Source: Paramacrobiotus metropolitanus (Eukaryota; Tardigrada; Eutardigrada; Parachela; Macrobiotidae). From it: a stretch of 64,000 bases of DNA. The stretch is from positions 1,364,001 to 1,428,000 of the forward strand of contig NW_026570239.1 of NCBI RefSeq assembly GCF_019649055.1, given 5' to 3'. Below are positions 23,099 through 33,474 of this stretch, piece by piece. How positions within the stretch are numbered: position 1 is the first letter of the stretch; each line of letters begins with the position of its first letter. The notes beneath the pieces were generated by a model. That model was not told where the DNA came from. It did not search any database and was given only the letters and a program-made list of their open reading frames with translations. A program made the translations under genes and the position numbers.

Positions 23099-25439
23099 GT
23101 GTTATATTCTTCATACGTCTAACTTATTTACGTGTTTAACTGTGTTCCCACGTTTAGACTTCAATATTGCTTACTGTTAATCTGAATTAATACTGTGCAG
23201 TACTAAATCAAACTTACAGATACAGTACACGAATGACGTTGATAATTAATTAGCGTAGAAGTAGTCTTTGTAGTCAACTTGCCGCTTACAATATACAAGA
23301 CTACAAGTACTATCACGCTCGCGGTCCGATTTTGCAAGCATATCTGTACTAAATTTATCGGTAACAGTACCTTTTAAATTAACCTTTGAACCATTTTGAA
23401 TTCACGGTGTAATACGCATACTAAAAGTACACAGTGTATTGTAGTGTGTTCAGACTTATTAGAAGCTTTAAGGTAAAAATCTGCCGAATGTTATTAATAC
23501 CAGGTAATTAAAGCTACAAGAGGTGGAACAACAAATTAACTACTAACTACTTACCCAAATTGCCATCGTAGTTGAATACTTTAATACCGCTTACACAGAC
23601 ACAGACTAATACAAATTTATTTTTACGTCGCCCGTCACTATGATCCTATGTTTCGAAGCCAATTTAAAAGAGTCCACATTTCACCAACGGGACAGTAACG
23701 GCAGGTGCCGGTAATGTAAGGCACTCTAAAAATAGCGCCACAAATCAGAATAAGAATCACAATCAGTCATGTAAACTTTTCAACGTTGCTCGCACCTGCT
23801 TTTCACAGTCGCACACCGCAAAGCAGGATAATATAATTTACGCGTACCGCTTGGGTTCATCTGCTGCTGCTGGTTCACATAATTTTCCCCACTACGTCAG
23901 TATATACAACGGGCAAAATAATCAGTAAGCAAAACAACAAGATGAGGTTAGCTGTTTGTGGAGCTACCCTGTGAATATAAAAATGTGCGCATATACAAGG
24001 CGCCGGTTTTTTTGGAATAACAGCAAAGTTCACGTGCCACTTGCCAGTATACCGAACAGATGGGACGAGCCGGTACTGAGTACGCTAAATTAAAAATTAA
24101 AACGTGACACTGTTTAGTGTTTTACCACCTTGCTGGCTCTTGGCCGTAGTCTGTAGTTGAAACTTTCAAAAACAGGGCTTCACTCATCTGTCTTTTTCTC
24201 TGCAGACATGTTCTCGCAATGTTTACAAGCAATTACACTCACTACACCACTATATTTTCCTTTCCAGTCCAAAATGTTTGTCGTCCATAACACAGGCCTG
24301 CGGTAGAGTGTTACTGGGTATGTTAATCAGCTTATACTGCTTAGCATTATGAACATCGTTTTGAATTAAATGACTGTAAAAGTATGACCACCAGTACCAA
24401 ACCATTAATTGTTGTTTTAATATTATGTCGTGTTTCTATCTACAGTATATTTGAAAGCATCCAGTATTGGTATCGCAATACATCATGGTTATCAAACAGC
24501 AGAAAGGAGCGGTCTAATAACACAGAATTTAGCCGAAACAGGAATAAGTTATGCTTACAGTGCAAAAATTGATATGGCCATATACATACATGATGTATAC
24601 GTCATTGCTCTATGTATACAATGCAAAAAACTACTATTGCAGTTTTAATAAGCTTTGATACTTTCCAGTAATACAACGTCATACAGCTTATTTATTTCGG
24701 AATTATTAGTTTACAGGAGAGTGGGAATGGTAAAAATTTAAATATGGGATGTGTATATGTGTGCGCTCTATTTCGTCGAAGAACATTCGTCGAGCAGACA
24801 CGACGTCGGGCTGATGTTTAGCTAAAGGCTGATGAACCGTCCTAGTTCTTTTAAGTTTGTTATGCATTCCTATGTTTTCTTACACTTTCTTAAATTTTTT
24901 TATATTCTCTAATCTTGTCCCATATTTTCTTGGTAAGTCGGCCTCGTGACGGTCGACTGTCGACCGTCAGGACTCAGTAGCGTTAGTCGACGAAATGACG
25001 GTGAGCCATGTGTGTGAGTGCGCATAATTTTGCTACATATTGTGGTAGTTTATCTGTTGAAGTACGGCTACTCAAAAAATTGCTAAAATAACTTAGAAAC
25101 TAGTAAAAGTGTTTTGAACTTTTTGAGAAAATTGTGTCAATTTTGCTACGGGTTGGGCAGAAGCTTTAATTATTCGTGGGAGGCCTTAACTTATGGTAAC
25201 GATCCTCACAAACTAAGCCACCAAAGGGATGTGCTGGCACGCTTAGCTACGATGGTAATGTTGACGCTTGGTACTAACAGTGAAACTTGTCGGTCAGCTG
25301 CGCTTTATGGGATAGATTTCACCGACTGGTGAAATCTGGTGATAAACGCCCTCTGAACGTGCAGCCCTCTGCCGCTGCGTAGCGAAAACTGCCTCTTGCC
25401 CTTTCGCCTGTTGTCCGCACATCCGCATTCGGGCGCGCG
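23099..25439. other. Intergenic, AT-rich
   Basis: No gene recognised over about 2.3 kb. One odd-length perfect palindrome (24947-24969, TGACGGTCGAC-T-GTCGACCGTCA) stands out. Sequence just upstream of 25440 may belong to the 5' terminal region of the YR retrotransposon that follows; its left end could not be located. Confidence 0.4.
24947..24969. repeat. 23-bp perfect palindrome
   Basis: Eleven-base arms around a single central T, GC-rich within AT-rich surroundings. It may be a binding site or a terminal feature of the adjacent retroelement. Nothing identifies the factor. Confidence 0.5.
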
Positions 25440-25447
25440 TATATAAA
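25440..25447 (+). promoter_or_regulatory. Possible TATA box of YR retrotransposon
   Basis: TATATAAA within a GC-rich stretch, 129 bp before the first gag ATG (25576). A second TATATAAT is at 25548-25555. Confidence 0.35.
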
Positions 25448-25575
25448 CCGGTCACCTTCGCCGGGCCGGCTCATTACTAGCGCGTTCCAGCTGTTTGCCA
25501 CGTAAAATTTTTTGATTGATTGTCTATCGTTTAGATAGTCGCTCGCTTATATAATCCCTTAACTTGCCTTGGACC

Positions 25576-26730
25576 ATGGTACTTATAGCTTCTGAAATCG
25601 GAGCCATGTCCAAATCGGCGTTGAAAAGTGAATGCCACGCCGCCAACTTGCCCGCCACAGGCAGGAACAGCAAGAACACCCTTGCCGACCGCCTGATAGC
25701 CCATTTTCAACTGGATCCCCATCCGACCGCCCGCCTGCGCCTAGCCAGCCACAGCCATCCGTACCGACGCTGTCTGACCTCGGCCTAAGCAAGGAAACCA
25801 TCGAAGCTCTCGAGGAGGAGACATCACGGAAAGACATCACCTGGCTCTCCTTACCCATGCCGAAGTTGACCAAATTGTGCAGAAGATTGGCGACCGCTCC
25901 CGTATCAAGCAGTTTCAAGCGTCGTAGAAAGACTCCGCCTCGACCTTAAAGGTCGCCAGCCATGCCGGCCACAAGCGCAACGTGCTACTGGATTCCGGCG
26001 CAAAAGAGGTCAAGGCAAAGAAACAACGCCGCTCTCGCTCAGCATCGCGCTCCAGTTCCTCGGGATCGTCGCGTAGTTCGTCCTCCTCCTCGGCCAGCTC
26101 CTCTTCCAGCACCACCAGCGGCTCAAGTGGTAACTCCGATAAGATTTTAGAATCGGAAGCCCGCCGCCTGCGCCGCCCGCATACGCATGTTTTCGCCCAA
26201 GCCCGCCTTGGAGCCAACGGCAAGTCAAAAAGCAAAATTGGTGCTTTTGACATTAACTTGGACGAGTTCTGGGCCGGAAGTATGGAGACGCTGAAAGCCC
26301 TCATGCACTGCCTAAACCCATGCATGCCAAAGTTGCCAAGGAGTACTGCAGCTACCTGGAGTACTTGGCGCAGAAGCGACGCCACTACTTTGCCAAAGCC
26401 AACCTTGCCTTTGACCACGACTTCCGCGAGCGAGCGAAGGCTCATAAGTGGGATTTGGACAACGCCATTGAACGCGAAACTATCGACACAAGCCATTTTA
26501 ACTCCCAAACCGCCTGCCATAGTGGTATGTCTTACGCTGCAGCTAAGCCCGCCGCCACGATCTCCAGCGGTAGCCAGCGCAATACCGGCAACTTGCTGCC
26601 AATCTGCGGTCGCTTCAGCAAGGGAGAGTGTGCTGGTTGCAATTACCGCCATCTGTGCTACAAATGCAACCATGTGGGTCATGGCCGCAATAACTGCTCA
26701 CAGCTGCGTCGCAATAACGGAACTGCTTAA
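25576..26730 (+). pseudogene. Gag of YR retrotransposon with SAP domain, frameshifted
   Basis: From ATG 25576 the frame contains a SAP-like motif (ALKSECHAANLPATG..NTLADRL), a helix-extension-helix fold known for DNA binding. Homology must then change frame near 25700, near 25950 (into a serine/arginine-rich stretch, RSRSASRSSSS) and near 26310. The C-terminus, ending at 26730, keeps a CX7CX2CX3H zinc finger (CGRFSKGECAGCNYRH) followed by CYKCNHVGHGRNNC, the double-finger arrangement typical of DIRS-like gag proteins. Three frame changes make it non-functional as it stands. Confidence 0.7.
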
Positions 26731-26989
26731 CCCCAATCACCAGGCTGCCTCTTAACAGCTCCGAGAAGACATCCTGCATCCGCGTTCGCCTGCCCTTTCA
26801 TTTCACTCTAGCAGCATGCTGCAAGCATGAGCCCCATTGTTATCTGACATACTTTCTTATTAATGACGTGGTTTTCCTCTCAGCGCAGCTTGTGCCTTTT
26901 CATTTTAACTGGGTTTCTTATTTTCGCAAATAAGAATGAATCTTATACACGACAACAGGCATGTCCATAACCTTATATTATGAAGCAAA

Positions 26990-28440
26990 ATGTTGCATGT
27001 GGGAGATTTGGAAGTTAATGCTGACCTTTTTCAACGTTGTCCCTTGAGTAGGAAAATAAATAACTGGAGCACAATTTTGGTTTCTGATAACGATAGAGAG
27101 GTTATCCTTAACGGCCTGGCCTTCGGTTTTAAACTTGTGGAAGATGCCAGCCAGATAGCCGCAGCAGAATGCCATAATTACGATAGCGCACTATCCGCAA
27201 AAGCTAAACCATATCTTGACGCCCTGTTCCGTAATGAAATATCTGAAGGCAAAATTTCCTTTTCTCCGTCGAAACCCACACGCGTGCATCCAATCGGCGC
27301 AGTCCAGAAAGCCGGCTCAGACAAGTTTCGCCCAATTACCGATTGCAGTCAACCGATAACCGACAGTCTAAACTCGCATATTTTCCCTGAGAAGTTTTCC
27401 CTGCAGTCGATTGATGACGCGCTCGCTGTAAGCACCTGCGCCTGCCACTTCGCCTTAGCCGACATCAAATCCGCCTATCTCCACGTCCCCGTTTCCCGCC
27501 GCATCGCCAGCTTCAGGGTTTTGCATGGAGCCTAGACGGCAGCACAGAGGTTTATTTTATCGACAACTTTCTGTGTTTTGGACTCTCTGTAGCGCCATTT
27601 ATTTTCTTCCGGCTATCCTCCGCAATCGCGCGCTTTGTTCGCCGCAAAGGTCACAAAATAGTTTGCTATCTTGATGACTTTCGGGCGATAAGAGAAACAG
27701 CCGACCAATGTAACGCCGCCTTGGAATGTCTCATAAGCACTCTAACGGACCTGGGATTCGCTATAAACTGGGAGAAAGTAATTTCCCCCACTACCCGCAT
27801 CCGCTTCTTAGGCATCATACTCGACTCCGTGCAGTTGACGATAGAACTGCCACAGGACAAGCTGCAGACCATCAAAAAGGAAACAGATTTACTGCTCAGC
27901 CGCAACAAGGTCACCAAAAAAGAATTGCAACAACTGGTGGGCCGCCTGAACTTTGCCGCCAAAGCCATCTACGGCACTCGTCCCTTTACACGAGTGTTTA
28001 TCGATGCGCTTGCCGCTGTCCCGCCCTAATCATCGTACACGTCTAACCATAAGCCTAAAATTCGAGCTGCAGTGGTGGCACAAGATATCCCCGGCCTTAA
28101 GCGGCCTCTGTACATCGCTGAAATCCACCTACCGGAAGTCGGTCTTCATCCGAACGGACGCCTGCCTTACCGGTTTTGGTGCAACTATGGGCCGCCGCGC
28201 ACTTGCCGGAACATGGTCGCACGCTCTGCCGCCAGCACTCGCCTCCTCCATCTGGGTGGCACCCCCATGATTGGAAACCGCACTCCAAGGAAATATTAAT
28301 TTCCTCGAACTTGTCGCCGCATGCTTGCCGCTGCTTATATGGGCGCCGCACCTGTCGGGTTTCCGTGTAGTCATAGAGTCTGACAATACGCAAACGTTTC
28401 GTTTGTTAATCGCGCTTCCACAAAAAATCCACCTGGTGGC
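26990..28440 (+). pseudogene. Reverse transcriptase-RNase H of YR retrotransposon, broken
   Basis: The RT fingers/palm begin in the frame from 26990 (KFRPITDCSQPITDSLNSH, motif A ADIKSAYLHVPV). Homology shifts frame at about 27515, avoiding the stop at 27533-27535. It continues with GFAWSLDG, CFGLSVAPF and the catalytic CYLDDF, then a thumb-like region to about 28020. Another frame change leads into WWHKISPALSG and the RNase H segment FIRTDACLTGFGATM; a further one leads to NFLELVAACLPLLIW and VVIESDNTQT. The catalytic YxDD and the first RNase H aspartate survive, but the protein cannot be made intact. Confidence 0.75.
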
Positions 28441-28662
28441 TTAAACTTATATTTTACGCCTCGGTTGCTTTTAAATTCCGCGTATGCGCTTCTTACCTTC
28501 CTGGGAAAGAGAACGTTATAGCTGACGCCTTAAGCCGCGCCACAACCGAACCGCACCTTTTAGACAAAGTTTTTGCCGGAAGCCACCACGCCCTTCCTGA
28601 CTTATCTAGTGCTATAATCTACAGGTATCCAAACGCGGAAACTGGACAAACGGCAGCGGAAA

Positions 28663-29600
28663 TTGTGGAAAACCTCACTTGCACCCTCATCACTGCGAAC
28701 CAGAAAGAGCCAGTGGAAGATATACCGGCACTTCTGCAAAAGCATTTCAGCCCGCCCATGTCCCGCAAGCACTAAAACGCTCTGCCGCTTTATCGCCCAT
28801 CTTTCGCAAAAAATGCAGTATTCCTCTATTCGGAACTATCTCGCTAGCGTTGTTTCCCTGTACCATCGCGAAGGGCTGGAAGCTCCAGACCTTTCCCATT
28901 TCCGCATACAGCAAACGCTACGCGGTATCAAGCGCAAGAAAGCGCTAACCCCCAACGCCAGACTTCCCATCACGCCCGAAATTCTGTACAAAATCAGAGA
29001 TCATTTAACCATCTTGCCATAGCGCTTTCGCAAGCCCTTCTGGGCTGCCGCTCTGATTGCCTTTTTCTCTCTTCTTCGAAAAAAGCAAGCTGCTTCCACA
29101 TTCCAAGAATTCCAAATTCTTACGCGTGAGTGGAATACAGTTCACACCAGGCGGCCTTATTGTAACCGTCCCGGCTATTAAAACAAACGTTCGTGCCGCC
29201 ACTTTGGTTACGCTACCAATACCGACGATTCGGGATTCGCCGCTGTGCCCAGTCCAGGCGGTCTTAGCTTATTACAGCAAATTAAGCCGGTTTCAGCATG
29301 CGTTTTAACGCACGTTAACGCAAACGGGAAATTACATCAGCTTACAGCAGAAAGTTTCAGTACTTCCTGAAACGGACGCTGATAGCCGCCGGATACAACC
29401 ACACAGGGTACTCGCTACACAGTTTCCGAAGAGGAGGTACCACCTTTGCCGCTGCCGCCGGAGTAACTGCCGAAGAGCTGAAGGCGCAGGGATCATGGGC
29501 CAGCAATTGCATTGAACGATACGCCAGTCACGCCTCTGACCTCCGCTCCTGTTTTGCCAAAACTGTCGCGTCCAACTTGGAGGGATTTTGGCGTCGTTAG
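28663..29600 (+). pseudogene. Tyrosine recombinase of YR retrotransposon, broken
   Basis: The N-terminal core-binding part starts near 28670 (SSLRTRKSQWKIYRHFCK..). An in-frame TAG at 29020-29022 precedes the Arg-I box FWAAALIAFFSLLRKK. After one frame change come GLIVTVPAIKTNVRAA and SPLCPVQAVLAYY. After another, the C-terminal catalytic part: LHSFRRGG (His and Arg) and GSWASNCIERYAS, in which W and the nucleophile Tyr are present. So the active-site residues are all still visible, spread over three frames. Confidence 0.75.
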
Positions 29601-29715
29601 GGCGCTGCGCACCGTGTTGTTTGTCGGCACTACAGTGCCCTGTTGTACCCCAAGTTGTGTATTTGTTGTATTTCGAATAAAGTTAAGTGGTATGCGTTTA
29701 TTAATCGAATAAAGC

Positions 29716-30005
29716 ACCATGCACAACCGTCAGGGATAGTCCATCGGTGTGCCTCCTAGATCTCATACTGCCGCGATTGCAATTTGAATGCGCTTTCTGA
29801 TCTTTTTCTACCGTATTTGTGGTACTTTGGGCAAACGGCAAAATGCAATATGACCTTTTAAAATTTTATATGCCAGAGTTTACTTACGAACTCCGTGCAT
29901 GGCCAATACTTGCAAACAATTTAAAGGAAATATTAATATCAAGAGTTTCAAAAATATCAGTAATATACAGTGGACACACTCTGGGACCCACAGCGTCACT
30001 CGCTT
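29716..30005. other. Intergenic, nothing recognised
   Basis: Short AT-rich stretch between the retroelement and the GGCA-rich repeat. No feature supported. Confidence 0.4.
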
Positions 30006-30150
30006 ATACGTGGTGCCACATTTTATGCGGCATCTGCCACCTTTTATCGTTTGCCAGTTGCCAGAGTCTCCAGGTTTAATCGCTTGCCATGCCGTTGGCA
30101 GTGCCAGTGGCAAGTGCCACTGCCACATTTTAACCTCTGCCATATCATCA
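30006..30150 (-). repeat. GGCA-rich dispersed repeat, copy 2
   Basis: Reverse complement of the 21941-22087 family, with the same landmarks (TTTATGCGGCATCTGCCA, CCAGGTTTAATCGC, CAGTGGCAAGTGCCACTGCC). Confidence 0.75.
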
Positions 30151-30159
30151 CGACAGCTT

Positions 30160-30839
30160 AAACGACGCATTAATTACTACAATGGTCTGGTCGGGGGTAA
30201 ATGTTTTACTGTATCATATCCACCACATAAATGGCAGACATTGATTGCATGGTACCGTAGTATCAAACTTGCCTAAATTACGAGATTCACAATTAACAGA
30301 AAACATTTAAACAATCATTCCGCAACAGATACACGCAAATCACAATAAGAACGCTTCCTCTATGTTGTCACCCTGCTGAGCATTTTAGCGAAGTCCATGC
30401 CTACCCAAATCGTCGACTTGCATGCCGCAAACACAGGGGTGAGGAGTCACAATAGGCGCTTCCACGTAAAGCGACACAAAATCGAAAGACCGTGTTGTCC
30501 AGTAGGTTTCCAAGACAGGCAGCGGGATGTGCATGAACGAACTACACACCGGTTTCGGGTACCGATACAGCTTCGAGATGAACTACCTGGTCTGTAATCT
30601 GCGGGACCAGGTAGCTCATAGCTGCAATGGTTATCTTACTCCGAGTGGTCCATCGACCAGTCTTGGATGAGTTGGATCAGCATCTTCCCAATTACGTTTG
30701 AGAACATCGGTCTGAAAACCGCTGTCGTGGAAAGCTCATAAACATCCAGTTTTTTTAAAGGCATAAATGCTCACACAAATTTTTCTCACAGTTAGAGCTG
30801 AAAAAAACGTCGAACAAGATGCCACCAATTGGAGACCTA
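30160..30839. other. Possible decayed exons of unknown protein
   Basis: Around 30520-30650 one frame reads ELHTGFGYRYSFEMNYLVC and, after a shift, SEWSIDQSWMSWISIF followed by FENIGLKTAVV and a stop near 30740. The aromatic-rich reading looks coding, but it needs a frameshift, has no clear splice sites and matches no family I recognise. A hairpin (ACTACCTGGTC..GACCAGGTAG) occurs at about 30579-30616. Confidence 0.25.
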
Positions 30840-32329
30840 TGATAATGTGTTGCTGTATTTGACCGGCTGCCCTTGACTTACAAACGTCAACACCGACGAC
30901 ATCCAGTACACCGTCAACCGGATGGCATCATAGCGGATGTGTGCACGATGGAGCCAGTTGCGACCATTCCGGAGGGAGGCTACATTCCATGCCGCCGACG
31001 CAATGCTTGTCCGCAAATTAGGAAGAAAACGGTAACCATATGGTGAGCTGGACGGGGGCGCCCGATAACCACCGGTTACTGGTTAGGCAGATTTGGCATG
31101 ACACCGTTATGACTCCTGCGTTATGCGTGGCCTGCGGCTCGCTGTATTCATTAACTTTTTAATGTGAGTTCGTGCAAGTTGTTTTCTTTCGCATCAGTTT
31201 TTATCTTTTCATCCAGTGTCATGTATTGTTACCGCGAATAAATGTTTTTCGTTAATAATGTATGGAGCAGCAGTAAGGCCACATCTCAGAAATTCGATGT
31301 GCATTCCTGATTCCTCAGCATAATTGTATCATTCATCGTAAAATAGCCACCAGCATTTCCATACACGTGACAGGTACAGTATGCCGCACATTGTCGAGGA
31401 AATTCTTGGATACAGTACACGTTTTTCTTGTAAACTGTACTTAATGTCTGCGCTGAAAATTAGTTACACTGGAAACAGCTGTTAAGAGTACTTTTCCACA
31501 TATTATTTCTAGACGCGTTTCTTGGGTGCTAAAATACTGGACATCGCCAGCGATAACCCAAAGTAAATGCGGAATGTTTCACCTACGTGTAGCATAACTA
31601 TACTTACGTATGCGTACTGGTAATTTGATGTGCACGTACTTGCTTATATCTCGCAGATGTTCTGCTGCTAATAATGCTAAACTTGATCATGTGCATCGTC
31701 GCTTTCGAGCTTATATCGCTTACAGTAGGTGATCCGAATCGCATAAATATGCAGTTATGCCAAATAATACCAAAATGGCAGAAGCAGGAACAATTGTGAG
31801 AACATAATAAACCCGAAATCGACCCGGACACAACGGATCGTTCTCGCGTACGATAAAACGTTTCACCGCATAACAGTCTGCCGCAGGAAACTTTTAATTT
31901 CGCAGCGGCATTTTCGAGGTTGCAACGTCGTATGGCGAATACAATTTGTAATTCTCCAATTTTCCGTTACAGAAGGTAGGAAGGAATATTTGCAGGAATT
32001 CAAGTGTTGTGCCTTCAGTGGTGGACCACTTTTATGGATTTCGAGTTTGAATCCACATAAGTGGTCCTCCGCTGTCGGCTGTGAGAGGGCTCGTATTGTC
32101 AGGGACTGCTGATGCACTGCAACGGTAATGCCTCAACGCCTCAACGCAATGACAAACGAGAACCAAACCTGTGCTAGTGATTATGCACTAGTGATTATGC
32201 ACATTAGTGACTTTTGACATTGGCCATGATAGACAGTATAATTCACTTACAGGTACTTATTTATACGCATGCTATGTTGGTTTTAACACTGCAAACTGTC
32301 CTTGCACTGTGCACACAAACAATATTTAA
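30840..32329. repeat. Second duplicated segment, copy 1 (D1)
   Basis: Colinear and in the same orientation as 48545-50902. Shared landmarks include GCACGATGGAGC..GTTGCGACCATTCC, the AATAAA at 31237-31242 in CCGCGAATAAATGTTT, the block GGTGATCCGAATCGCATAAATATG (31720s), and the end TGTGCACACAAAC..ATATTTAAT. D1 lacks about 400 bp present in D2 (48670-49070) and several smaller blocks. A conserved gene end is present: a frame ending VATIPEGGYIPCR..NACPQ..IW then TGA at 31044-31046. In D1 upstream coding is deleted or frame-broken, so it is a decayed copy. Confidence 0.75.
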
Positions 32330-33107
32330 TCGGAGTGACTATTTTGCCACAGTATCTGCGGCCAGTTAGCTTGTTGGCTATTTTGCCGCACACTGCGGGT
32401 GTTCAGCTTGTCAGCTATTTTGCCGCCGTCTGATAGCTGGACTACTATTTTGGCTATTTACATGAAACCAAAACCCACATACATTATTTAGTTACCTAAT
32501 TTCGAAAAACTTCCAAAATAAAACCGTGGGGGAAAAGGAAAGCAAGGACATCGTAATCGCCTTATTGTAAAGATTTCACCAAGTCACAACCGTAAATAAC
32601 TACGAGTATAATAAGTACTGTACACAATATCGCGTAACACTGTATACAAGGAACTTGTCAAAAAAGACAAAACGATTCGCACTAAACACACTCAGCGCAT
32701 GAAGACTTTAACCGAAAGGTAGGAGACAACGACGCGCCCGAGTCAAAATTCGGGAAGAAGAATAAAGACAACGCTATGCGCAGGAGTTTTTCGTTTTTAA
32801 GAAAACTCTGTACACCAAAATCGTACTAGAAAAAGTCGTGCAAATTCAGTTTGCAGTGTACTAATGAGTTGTAGTACAATAATTCATGTGTGCGTTGCGT
32901 TGTGGTTCGCATGCACATTATTTGGATAAGTACGTGTACAGTACAGGTATTGTTTGTAGGTACTGCACACCACACGTGGGTCAGTACAGCACCTATTCTA
33001 AGTGCTCTTGTGTTAAAAGCAATCCCGTATGCCGTCAATTCGCGTTTAAAATTCAGCACTTTATGCAAACTGCTGCACAGTGTGCATCCATCCACATATA
33101 CCTAATT
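32330..33107. other. Intergenic, nothing recognised
   Basis: No gene supported. Overlapping open frames at 32826-33113 lie on both strands and have no recognisable motif. Confidence 0.4.
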
Positions 33108-33330
33108 CCGTGAATCGGTAAAACGTCAGTACTTTATGTAACGTACTGCCAGTACTTTGTATTTCCCACATGCTGTTCATCCGTGAATCGGTGAAAAGTT
33201 GGTACAGTACTTCAATTATGCAAAGTACTGCCAGTACTTTTTACTTCCAGATGCCGTGAATCCGTGAAACGCTGTAAAGTCATCACTTTGTGCAAGGTAC
33301 TGCCAGTACTGTGACGATTAAGTGATCCCG
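33108..33330. repeat. Three-unit tandem repeat of about 75 bp
   Basis: Units near 33108, 33181 and 33254 each contain CCGTGAAT(C)GGT(A/G)AAA followed by TACTGCCAGTACT. They are diverged and lie just 3' of the minus-strand serpin gene. Confidence 0.65.
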
Positions 33331-33474
33331 TAAAAGTTCAGTAAAGTTCGAATTATCGACCAAAGGTTTATAGAAATTTTTTAGGCAGCCCAAGGATTTG
33401 TTTACGTCGCTTTCACTCATTTCACTGCCAGGTCTTTAGGAATATCGTTCGTGTGCAAGAGCAGTAAGCAAGTC

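Larger units (their letters stand above)
25440..29715 (+). mobile_element. Decayed YR (DIRS/Ngaro-like) retrotransposon
   Basis: In order along the + strand: a gag with SAP and zinc-finger motifs, reverse transcriptase, a DIRS-type RNase H and a tyrosine recombinase. This gene set defines the YR-retrotransposon order (DIRS, PAT, Ngaro). At least six frameshifts or stops break the frames. Two AATAAA signals (29676-29681 and about 29707) follow the recombinase. No flanking split direct or inverted repeats were found by eye, so the limits are approximate. It is a different lineage and clearly older than the element at 58853-64000. Confidence 0.8.

Noticed and set aside
25915-26682. 255-codon minus-strand frame opposite the gag pseudogene
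   Set aside because: The plus strand carries SAP and zinc-finger motifs; the reverse frame is a by-product of biased codons.
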